Part shown: piece after piece, positions 25,287 through 32,730 of the stretch
Position numbering within the stretch: the stretch's first letter is position 1
Layout: every line of letters starts with the position of its first letter
DNA from: Bacteroidales bacterium
GTDB lineage: Bacteria > Bacteroidota > Bacteroidia > Bacteroidales > VadinHA17
Direction of reading: 5' to 3'
Length of the DNA stretch: 64,000 nt
Assembly (NCBI GenBank): GCA_021738535.1
Contig: JAIPBU010000005.1
Coordinates: forward strand, 56,503 to 120,502
Program-made: the position numbers and the translations under genes
The notes under the pieces: generated by a model
Told to the model about the DNA's origin: nothing
The model's input: the letters and a program-made list of their open reading frames with translations, nothing else
The model's database searches: none

Positions 25287-27527
25287 TTACCTGGCCATTA
25301 CCCGGCAGAAATCACGGTAAGCCTTGAGGAAATTACCGCTTTGGAAAACAAGATTTTTTGTTTCAGATATAAGATCAAGATATAGAATTGTTGCCTTAGT
25401 GCCTGCAGCTCCCTTTTTTATTCTTTTTACCTGTTTCTTACGAACAGATTCCATTGAATCAACAAGTTTGGACTGATTCCTGAACAGATCATCCATGTTA
25501 TCGAAGTTGTCATTTTTAAGGATGGCAACTATATAATTCAAATATTCGGTAAGTTCACTGCTCAGGGTTTTTAGATCATCCTGCTGATCGGATGATAATG
25601 GTTTGTGGTTGTTGTCTACGTGCCGGTAGACAGGAGTGAAAACATATGAAAGTGAGTGGGCGCTCTCTCTGAGGTAGTCGTGAATTTGTACGTAATACGG
25701 ACCTGCCTCTACCTTGGAATCATCAAGATGCCTGAGAAACTTATGGACATTGTCCTTTTTAATCTTTGATGAAATATTGAATTGTTTGACATCCTTCCTT
25801 ACATTCCTCAAGGTGCGCAGATCTTCCTTCATGAATGCAATTATTGTTTTGTTGTAAAGGGAGGAAACAAGCAGTAATTGCTTAACTAACATCTCTTTTG
25901 TTATTTGGGTAATAGTTTCCTCGTCCTCAGTTGCTTTGACTTCATCCTCAGCATCTTTTGTTTTTTGCACCCTGTTTTTGTGAGTTCTGTAACTGTTGAA
26001 CAATATAATAAGTATAAGACCAAGGATTATTAATATACCGGTAAGGCCTGCCCAGCTTATGAACAGAGCTATCAGGAATGAGCCTGTGAATGCGGCTAAT
26101 GCTGTAAAAAACCATCCTGTAATTACAATCATTACACCGGTAATACGGTATACGGCACTTTCCCGTCCCCATGCCCTGTCTGCTAGTGATGTACCCATTG
26201 TAACCATGAAGGTGACATATGTGGTTGACAGGGGCAATTTTTGAGAAGTTCCAAAAGCAATCAGGGCACTCGCAACAACAAGGTTAATTGATGCCCTGAG
26301 TTGATCGAAAGAAACATCCTTATTGTTTTTAAGAAATTCAGAATCAGATGTATTAAACCTGCTTTCGATCCATTTTCTCATTTTGTCACTGCGGTAGCGC
26401 TTAATGAATTTTGATATTCCTGACATTCCCCTTACTACTCCCCGTGCTAAAACAGATGATTTGAATTGCTCAGTACCTTCATCCTGCTTACTTAGATTTA
26501 AGGTAGTCTGAGTTACAGATCTTGCTTTTTTGCTGAACCATAGTGATAGTGACATAATAAGTCCCGCAATCAGAAGCAGGTAGGTGGGGGTTTTAACCTG
26601 CTGAGCAAGCGCCGACATCTGCATCATCCCGGGATCAACATCTGAAGCAGCCCATTCTTTAAATGATTCAAAGCCTGCAAGTGGTACACCAATAAAGTTA
26701 ACCAGATCATTTCCGGCAAAAGCCATGGCAAGAGAGAAAGTTCCGACCAGAACAATCATCCTTGGAATGTTTAAATTGATAAGCCACTGCAGGACTTGCA
26801 AGACTAAAGCCCAGAATATGAAGCTGATTATTAATATTTTACCGGTATTGTTCTGTATCCATGTAACAGTGTCTTCCTGCATAAAAGAAGATCCTTTTGC
26901 TCCTTTGATAATTATAAAATATGTTATTGCCGTAATTGCCAGACCACCCCATAAGGCTCCGAAATATTTTAAATATTTATTATAATTAAATGAAAAAATT
27001 ATCCTTGTGAGATACATTATTAAAGCACCCACTGCAAATGCTATAACAACGGATAATAATATACCAAAAATAATTGCCAGTGCTTTACTTGAATTTATAT
27101 ATGTACCAATATTGTGTGCCAGATCGGGATATTTGAAAAGCTTAACCGTGGCGATAGCTACGGCAGATCCCAGTAATTCAAATACTATAGAAACCGTAGT
27201 TGATGTAGGTAAACCGAAGGTATTAAAAAGATCCAGCAAAATTATATCCGTTAACATAACAGCAAGGAATATCATCATGATTTCTTCAAAGCTGAATTGC
27301 CCGGGATTAAAAATACCTTTTCTTGCTACTTCCATCATTCCATTTGAAAAAGTTGCCCCGAATAGTACCCCTAATATTGCTATTATCATTATAACTCTGA
27401 AGGGGGCTACTTTAGATCCAAATGCTGAATTCAGGAAATTAACAGCATCATTACTTACACCAACGACAAGATCAGAAATAGCAAGGATAAATAATATAAC
27501 TACGACAAAAATGAAAAAGTACTCCAT
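25287..27527 (-). CDS. PiT-family inorganic phosphate transporter with C-terminal PhoU-like region
   Basis: Low-affinity cation-coupled phosphate permease in the inner membrane. About ten helices carry the two PiT repeats: GVSNDAVNFLNSAFGSKVAP, GLPTSTTVSIVFELLGSAV and AFAGNDLVNFIGVPLAG, then SQKLPLSTTYVTFMVTMGTS. The last 200 residues are soluble and helical, resembling PhoU-type helices. I prefer the ATG at 27527 (MEYFFIFVVV) over the TTG at 27551, which lies within the -7 element. It is a single gene; no separate phoU follows, the regulatory part apparently being built in. Confidence 0.93.
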   Translation of the reverse strand: MEYFFIFVVVILFILAISDLVVGVSNDAVNFLNSAFGSKVAPFRVIMIIAILGVLFGATFSNGMMEVARKGIFNPGQFSFEEIMMIFLAVMLTDIILLDLFNTFGLPTSTTVSIVFELLGSAVAIATVKLFKYPDLAHNIGTYINSSKALAIIFGILLSVVIAFAVGALIMYLTRIIFSFNYNKYLKYFGALWGGLAITAITYFIIIKGAKGSSFMQEDTVTWIQNNTGKILIISFIFWALVLQVLQWLINLNIPRMIVLVGTFSLAMAFAGNDLVNFIGVPLAGFESFKEWAASDVDPGMMQMSALAQQVKTPTYLLLIAGLIMSLSLWFSKKARSVTQTTLNLSKQDEGTEQFKSSVLARGVVRGMSGISKFIKRYRSDKMRKWIESRFNTSDSEFLKNNKDVSFDQLRASINLVVASALIAFGTSQKLPLSTTYVTFMVTMGTSLADRAWGRESAVYRITGVMIVITGWFFTALAAFTGSFLIALFISWAGLTGILIILGLILIILFNSYRTHKNRVQKTKDAEDEVKATEDEETITQITKEMLVKQLLLVSSLYNKTIIAFMKEDLRTLRNVRKDVKQFNISSKIKKDNVHKFLRHLDDSKVEAGPYYVQIHDYLRESAHSLSYVFTPVYRHVDNNHKPLSSDQQDDLKTLSSELTEYLNYIVAILKNDNFDNMDDLFRNQSKLVDSMESVRKKQVKRIKKGAAGTKATILYLDLISETKNLVFQSGNFLKAYRDFCRVMAR

Positions 27528-27548
27528 AATTTCCTGTAATGATTGGGG

Positions 27549-27556
27549 CAAATTTA
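27549..27556 (-). promoter_or_regulatory. -7 element (TAAATTTG) for the PiT transporter
   Basis: Minus-strand TAAATTTG, 22 bp before the ATG at 27527. It overlaps the upstream TTG start, favouring the shorter protein. Confidence 0.45.
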
Positions 27557-27641
27557 TTCAGATAACATTATTTGTGAATTAACTTAATGTTAATTTTTCG
27601 TTAAGTAAGTGAGGGATTTATTATATGACAGAATGCCTGTT

Positions 27642-28013
27642 CTAATTTTCAAAAATCCCATTGGTGAGTGATATAATTTTCTCTATATCAATAGGTTTAG
27701 TGATGTAGTCTATTACGCCCATTTCAATGCTCTGCCTGATTACCTTTTTATCAGAAACGGCTGAAATTATAACAACCGGTACGTCTTTCCACTCGTCCCG
27801 CTCTCTTATCATTTGTATGAATTTCAAACCGTCAACCTCAGGCATAACAAGGTCAAGGTAGATCAGATCCGGCACGCTATGCTGCATAGTTTTTATGCCT
27901 TCTTTAGCATTCAGTGCCGAATGAACAATATAACCGTTTTTTCTCAAAAGTGATTCCAGGAGCACCAGGTTGGTGTTCGAATCATCAATAATCAATATCT
28001 CTTTTTTACCCAT
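27642..28013 (-). CDS. Stand-alone CheY-like response regulator receiver
   Basis: A single receiver domain with no output domain. Counting from the ATG at 28013 (MGKKEILIIDD), the acidic pair is D10/D11, the phospho-acceptor is D54 in YLDLVMPEVDG, and the switch residues are VIISA and the Lys of ITKPI. An upstream ATG at 28070 would add 19 residues not typical of receivers. It probably relays a signal by phospho-transfer or protein contact. No histidine kinase is adjacent. It is divergent from the Crp/Fnr gene, sharing a 112-169 bp control region. Confidence 0.9.
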   Translation of the reverse strand: MGKKEILIIDDSNTNLVLLESLLRKNGYIVHSALNAKEGIKTMQHSVPDLIYLDLVMPEVDGLKFIQMIRERDEWKDVPVVIISAVSDKKVIRQSIEMGVIDYITKPIDIEKIISLTNGIFEN

Positions 28014-28101
28014 GAATTGTATAAATTGACTCTGATGTAAATATCCTAAATTATAAAAAACGGTACTCATTACAAAGATGAAAAAATATCACCTAATTAT
28101 G

Positions 28102-28115
28102 GTGATTTAGATCAT
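28102..28115. promoter_or_regulatory. Fnr-like palindrome GTGAT-TTAG-ATCAT
   Basis: TGAT-N4-ATCA is a perfect inverted repeat and matches 8 of 10 positions of the Fnr consensus TTGAT-N4-ATCAA. Its centre is about 40 bp before the transcription start predicted from the -7 element at 28137-28144, the position used for class II activation. It lies between the receiver gene and the crp/fnr-family gene. Autoregulation is inferred. Confidence 0.5.
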
Positions 28116-28136
28116 CAAAATGTGGAAAAAAAATAA

Positions 28137-28144
28137 TACATTTG
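28137..28144 (+). promoter_or_regulatory. -7 element (TACATTTG) for the crp/fnr-family gene
   Basis: TACATTTG matches TAnnTTTG, 38 bp before the ATG. No TTG is present at -33, where the upstream palindrome sits instead, as expected of an activator-dependent promoter. Confidence 0.5.
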
Positions 28145-28182
28145 TTTGATTCATGTAGATAAACACTCTTTCAAAAGTATTA

Positions 28183-28887
28183 ATGAAGAATTTCGGCCTT
28201 GATCAGGAATATGGCAATACTCAGAATTTAATTCCCGACAGTGGTATCTTCAATTACCTGACACCAGAGGAGAAAATGAGATTATCTTCCGGTGTTACGG
28301 CAATGAAGTTTGAAAGGCAGGATATCCTGTTCAAGCAGAATATGCCTTCTGATCATGTGGTATATATTATTAAGGGCTTGATCAAGGTATATAGCGGTGG
28401 CAGAGGCGATCGTGTAGTTTGTATAAGACTGGCAGGACCGGGTTCTTTTGCTGCACTTGCAAGCAGCTATTCCTCAAATGTATATCAAAACTCAGCTGCG
28501 GCGATTGAAGGTACCGAAGCACTGATGATAAGGAAAGAAAAATTAAAAGAAATACTGAAGGAGAATGGAGCTTTCAGCAATGCCATGATTTCATTAATGG
28601 GTAAAGAGATACTTGATATTTCTGATAAGCTGGTCACCTTTTCCATGAAACAGTTGCCCGGCAGGGTAGCTGACCTCATAAGATATTTTTCAGAAGAAGT
28701 ATATAAGAGTTCTTCCTTCACGGTTTCGCTGACCAGGCAGGAAATGGCTGAATTAATAGGAACAACAAAGGAAAGTCTTATCAGGACTCTTAACGAGTTT
28801 AAGAATGATAAAATAATTGAACTTGATGGCAAAAGTATAAATATACTATCCGGCAAACTGATAAAAGTGCTGTCTGAAATAGGTTAA
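28183..28887 (+). CDS. Crp/Fnr family transcriptional regulator
   Basis: A 234-residue regulator: N-terminal cyclic-nucleotide-binding fold (KFERQDILFKQNMPSDHVVY, IIKGLIKVYSGG), dimer helix (KQLPGRVADLIRYF) and winged helix (LTRQEMAELIGTTKESLIRTL). It has only one Cys, so it lacks the Fe-S cluster of E. coli Fnr. The recognition helix TTKESLIRTL keeps the Glu and Arg that read GA in TTGAT sites but has Ile where Fnr has Ser. The effector is unknown; the cNMP-binding Arg is not evident. It is followed after 9 bp by the gamma-glutamyltranspeptidase gene. Confidence 0.92.
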   Translation: MKNFGLDQEYGNTQNLIPDSGIFNYLTPEEKMRLSSGVTAMKFERQDILFKQNMPSDHVVYIIKGLIKVYSGGRGDRVVCIRLAGPGSFAALASSYSSNVYQNSAAAIEGTEALMIRKEKLKEILKENGAFSNAMISLMGKEILDISDKLVTFSMKQLPGRVADLIRYFSEEVYKSSSFTVSLTRQEMAELIGTTKESLIRTLNEFKNDKIIELDGKSINILSGKLIKVLSEIG

Positions 28888-28896
28888 CATAACTTT

Positions 28897-30600
28897 ATGA
28901 AAAGAAATTATATTATTAAGGTATCGGCATTATTACTATTACTGGTACCTTCCTGCCGCTATTCGGCACCTGAAATAAAAACAGGTAAACACATTACAGG
29001 ATCTCAAGGGATGGTTGTATCTGCCCATCCGCTGGCATCCCTGGCAGGAGCCGAAATACTGAAACAGGGAGGAAACGCCTTTGATGCTGCTGCTGCCACT
29101 TCATTTGCCCTGGCGGTATGCTATCCCACTGCAGGAAATATAGGCGGTGGATCACTTATGGTGCTCAGGGAATCTGGTGGCACTTACAGGGCACTCGATT
29201 GCAGGGAAAAAGCACCCATGGCGGCAAGCAGTAATATGTACCTTGATTCAGAGGGAAGGGTAATAAGCGGAATGAGTACTTCAACAAGGGCAGCAAGCGG
29301 TGTGCCCGGATCAGTTGCAGGTATACTGGAAATGCTTGATAAGCATGGGTCAATGTCACTGGATAGCATTATTCAGCCGGCTGTTGATATGGCAAGATAT
29401 GGTTTCCCCATAACAGAAAAACAGGCCAGGTCACTAAACAGATCAGCCACGAAGTTTAAGGCTGTGAATTACCATGATATACCATTTATTAAAGATAGTT
29501 CCTGGAAGAAGGGGGATACTCTTATACAGGAAGATCTTGCCGGAACCCTTGAGCGGATTAGGGATAATGGCAAGGACGGGTTTTACAAGGGTCTGACAGC
29601 TGACCTGATAGTGGCTGAAATGAAAAAGGGTAACGGCCTAATAGATCATAATGACCTTGAAAATTATAATGCAGTATGGCGGCAAGCGCTTAAAGGATCA
29701 TACAAAGGTTATGGTATTATTTCAATGCCCCCTCCTTCAAGCGGAGGCGTAGCCTTACTGCAACTGCTGGGTATCATGGAAAATTTTTTAACTGATCCGG
29801 GTGATTTTCACTCTACCCGTCATGTACACCTTATTACCGAGGCTGAGCGCAGGGTGTATGCAGACAGGTCATTTTATCTGGGCGATCCCGATTATGTATC
29901 CGTACCCGTTGAAGAAATGATTAAAAAAGAGTACCTGCTCAGCAGGATGCAAAATTACAATACTGCTCAGGCATCGCTTTCATCAGAAATTGAACATGGT
30001 AAGGTTCCTGTTACCGAAAGCGAGGAAACAACACACCTGTCTGTTGTCGACAGGCATCATAATGCTGTAGCACTGACAACAACACTTAACAGTGGATATG
30101 GAAATGGCGTTGTTGTGGAAGGAGCAGGCTTCATTCTTAATAATGAAATGGATGACTTCTCATCAAAACCGGGATATCCAAATATCTATGGACTGATAGG
30201 CGGGGAAGCTAATTCAATAAAACCCGGTAAAAGAATGCTTAGCTCCATGACCCCAACCATTGTCGATAAGGATAATAAGCTCTGCATGGTACTGGGATCA
30301 CCGGGGGGATCAACAATTATTACTTCTGTTTTTCAAACAATTATTAATGTGGTCGATTATGGTATGAATATGAAAGAAGCTGTGGATGCATCCAGGTTTC
30401 ATCATCAGTGGATGCCTGACCTTATTTATTTTGAAAAAGAAGCAGCTGATTCTTCTCTTTTGAAACAACTTGATAATATGGGACATAAGTACAGGGTGAG
30501 ATCACCAATCGGAAGGGTGGATGCTATCCGTATTACAGATGATGGAAATATGGAGTCTGGTGCCGATAAAAGAGGAGATGACACAGCCTGTGGCTATTGA
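28897..30600 (+). CDS. ggt: Gamma-glutamyltranspeptidase, lipoprotein-anchored
   Basis: Hydrolyses or transfers the gamma-glutamyl group of glutathione-like peptides outside the cytoplasm. The 567-residue precursor has lipobox LVPSC (Cys20). Autoprocessing would occur before Thr378 in EETTHLSVVD, giving large and small subunits. Other active-site segments are AAAATSFALAVCYPTAGNIGGG, RAASGVPGSVAG, NNEMDDFS, and the SSMTPTIV/GSPGGS pair. It lies 9 bp behind the Crp/Fnr-family gene and may be controlled with it. Family certain; substrate inferred. Confidence 0.95.
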   Translation: MKRNYIIKVSALLLLLVPSCRYSAPEIKTGKHITGSQGMVVSAHPLASLAGAEILKQGGNAFDAAAATSFALAVCYPTAGNIGGGSLMVLRESGGTYRALDCREKAPMAASSNMYLDSEGRVISGMSTSTRAASGVPGSVAGILEMLDKHGSMSLDSIIQPAVDMARYGFPITEKQARSLNRSATKFKAVNYHDIPFIKDSSWKKGDTLIQEDLAGTLERIRDNGKDGFYKGLTADLIVAEMKKGNGLIDHNDLENYNAVWRQALKGSYKGYGIISMPPPSSGGVALLQLLGIMENFLTDPGDFHSTRHVHLITEAERRVYADRSFYLGDPDYVSVPVEEMIKKEYLLSRMQNYNTAQASLSSEIEHGKVPVTESEETTHLSVVDRHHNAVALTTTLNSGYGNGVVVEGAGFILNNEMDDFSSKPGYPNIYGLIGGEANSIKPGKRMLSSMTPTIVDKDNKLCMVLGSPGGSTIITSVFQTIINVVDYGMNMKEAVDASRFHHQWMPDLIYFEKEAADSSLLKQLDNMGHKYRVRSPIGRVDAIRITDDGNMESGADKRGDDTACGY

Positions 30601-30727
30601 TATAGCTTTTTGTGAAATTTTGGCAAATACACAGGTTTTTTTTTTCATTAAATGAAATAAATTAATACTTTTATCAATTGAAACCGTAAAACCAGATAAT
30701 ATTTGAATAGTTTCAAATAGCTCTAAT

Positions 30728-31891
30728 ATGAAAAAACCTCTGATAATCTTTATCATCGTTTTGGTTGTAATCCTTATACTCCCCGCTGCCGGATTTTTCG
30801 GGTGGTTCTTTGAGGAAAAAAAACCAATGAACATAGTTATACTGGATAAGACAGTCCATTCAATGGACAGGGTGAAACACCGTGCACTTACCTGGGTACT
30901 TGCAAATGACAGATTTGTTAAAGAAAACAAACGCAAATATTACCTGAGAAAAGATTATTACGGCTTTTATCCCATAAAACCCCTCAGGTCAAAACAATTC
31001 AGGATTAATGACTTCAGGCTGGTTGAATTGCCGGCATTATCTGAAAATAATGATGCTGTTTATTACGCGGATACCTACGGAGTCTTTTTTAATGACTGGT
31101 ACCAGGGGATAAACAAAAGCCGGAGATCACGAAAACTCTTTGGTGGACTTAATAATAACGATTACCTTCTTCTCGTTGAAATGAAGAAGAAGAATAAGCT
31201 GATTATTCTTGAATATAACACCATAGATTACCCGTCCACAGCCTACGACAGGTTTAAACTTGAAGGTCTGCTTGGTTTTAAAACAACAGGCTGGACCGGA
31301 CAGTACTATGCATCACTGGACCCGGCCAATGAAAACCTGCCACCATGGGTGGTTGACCTTTATAAGAAGAAAACCCGAGAGGACTGGTCGTTTACAAAAG
31401 CAGGAATAGTATTGCTTAAAGGTGAAAATGAGATCCTTGTCCTTGAAGAAGGTACTCACCTTGAAAATGCCCTGCCTTTTATAGTGAGTAATGAAGAAAC
31501 AGTGGAAAAATATGGTGTTGTGCCACGTGTGGCCTTTGATAAGAAGTTTAATATTATTGAAGCAAGAGATAACAGGGTGATATCCAATTTTGAACTGAAT
31601 ACAACAGAAGAAGGTGAATTGTTGCTTGACAAGCACTTCCTTACAAATGAATTCCCTGCTGTTATAGCTAACCAGGGTGACCTTAGAACTGCTTACTTCT
31701 CCGGCGATTTTGCAACAAGCAACATACCGCCATGGACAGCAAGTTTCGGATCACTGAATATTCTCAAGAGACTGTTGTATAACGAAGCTGACCCCAATGA
31801 TACTCGTCGCTTTTTCTGGTTGTATTACAGACCTATTCTGACAGGTATTCTGAATGATTATTACCTGGAAAAAGAATTGGAATTAGAATAG
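30728..31891 (+). CDS. Unrecognised membrane-anchored protein
   Basis: A 387-residue protein I do not recognise. Residues 3-28 form one strong hydrophobic helix (IIFIIVLVVILILPAAGFFG), the rest is soluble and presumably outside the cytoplasm. The body is rich in Tyr, Lys and Asp: NDAVYYADTYGVFFNDWY near residue 110, KLIILEYNTIDYPS near 157, GLLGFKTTGWTGQYY near 180, and ILVLEEGTHLENALPF near 235. Those middle segments suggest an alpha/beta fold, but no catalytic pattern is evident. It ends at a strong terminator (31914-31943), so it is probably monocistronic. Function unknown. Confidence 0.75.
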   Translation: MKKPLIIFIIVLVVILILPAAGFFGWFFEEKKPMNIVILDKTVHSMDRVKHRALTWVLANDRFVKENKRKYYLRKDYYGFYPIKPLRSKQFRINDFRLVELPALSENNDAVYYADTYGVFFNDWYQGINKSRRSRKLFGGLNNNDYLLLVEMKKKNKLIILEYNTIDYPSTAYDRFKLEGLLGFKTTGWTGQYYASLDPANENLPPWVVDLYKKKTREDWSFTKAGIVLLKGENEILVLEEGTHLENALPFIVSNEETVEKYGVVPRVAFDKKFNIIEARDNRVISNFELNTTEEGELLLDKHFLTNEFPAVIANQGDLRTAYFSGDFATSNIPPWTASFGSLNILKRLLYNEADPNDTRRFFWLYYRPILTGILNDYYLEKELELE

Positions 31892-31913
31892 ATATATTGT
31901 TGATTGACTGTGT

Positions 31914-31943
31914 GCAGGCTGTTTTTCAGCCTGCTTTTTTTTT
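31914..31943 (+). terminator. Rho-independent terminator after the unrecognised anchored protein
   Basis: A perfect 7-bp stem GCAGGCT/AGCCTGC around GTTTTTC, followed by nine T. The next gene starts 11 bp later. Confidence 0.9.
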
Positions 31944-31953
31944 GCCATAAACC

Positions 31954-32730
31954 ATGAAAATAAGTATTGTGCAGGCAGATATTGCCTGGGAAAATAAAGA
32001 GTTAAACTACTCGCGGTACACTGAGATGCTGCATGGGTTTAAACAGAAAACAGATCTTGTTGTACTGCCCGAGATGTTCAACACCGGCTTTTCTATGAAC
32101 TCCGGTGACCTGGCTGAGGAAATGACAGGTCGCACTATGGAGTGGATGGAAAGAACTGCAGGTGAAGGGGATTTCGGTATGATGGGCAGCTTTATTGCCA
32201 AAACAGATGGTAAATACTACAACAGGATGGTGTTTATTAAGCCTGATGGAACATTCTCAAGCTATGACAAAGGTCATCTCTTCAGGATGGAGAAGGAGAA
32301 CATGTTTTTTACCAAAGGAAATAAAAGGGTTGTTGACAGGTTCAGGGAATTTAATTTCTCGCTGCAGATTTGCTATGACCTGAGATTCCCGGTGTGGAGC
32401 CGTAATATGAATAATACCATCGACATTATCGTTTATGTTGCAAACTGGCCTGCATCAAGGAGGAAGGTATGGAATACCCTTCTGAAAGCCAGGGCTATTG
32501 AAAACCAATGCTTTGTTGTAGGTGTTAACAGGATAGGGTCTGATGGGAATAACATTGATTATTGCGGCGATTCAGTAATTATTAATGCCCGTGGAGAGAC
32601 TGTATGTGCTGCTGAAATAAACAGGGAAGAAGTGGTGTCAGCTGAAATATCATTAGATGAACTGAATGAATTCAGAAGGAAATTTCCTGTCTGGCTGGAT
32701 GCCGATAATTTTACTTTGTTGTCAGACTGA
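31954..32730 (+). CDS. Carbon-nitrogen hydrolase, omega-amidase (NIT2/YafV) type
   Basis: Nitrilase-superfamily amidase that probably hydrolyses 2-oxoglutaramate or 2-oxosuccinamate, the deaminated forms of glutamine and asparagine. 258 residues with the Glu-Lys-Cys triad: LPEMFNTGFS, KGHLFRMEKE and SLQICYDLRFPVWSR. WPASRRKVWNTLLKARAIEN and GVNRIG are typical of the YafV branch. Its last 9 bases overlap the end of the YdiJ-type gene on the other strand. Confidence 0.88.
   Translation: MKISIVQADIAWENKELNYSRYTEMLHGFKQKTDLVVLPEMFNTGFSMNSGDLAEEMTGRTMEWMERTAGEGDFGMMGSFIAKTDGKYYNRMVFIKPDGTFSSYDKGHLFRMEKENMFFTKGNKRVVDRFREFNFSLQICYDLRFPVWSRNMNNTIDIIVYVANWPASRRKVWNTLLKARAIENQCFVVGVNRIGSDGNNIDYCGDSVIINARGETVCAAEINREEVVSAEISLDELNEFRRKFPVWLDADNFTLLSD

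Noticed and set aside
28183..28887. Annotation as oxygen-sensing Fnr
   Set aside because: Only one Cys is present, so a 4Fe-4S cluster cannot be held as in Fnr.
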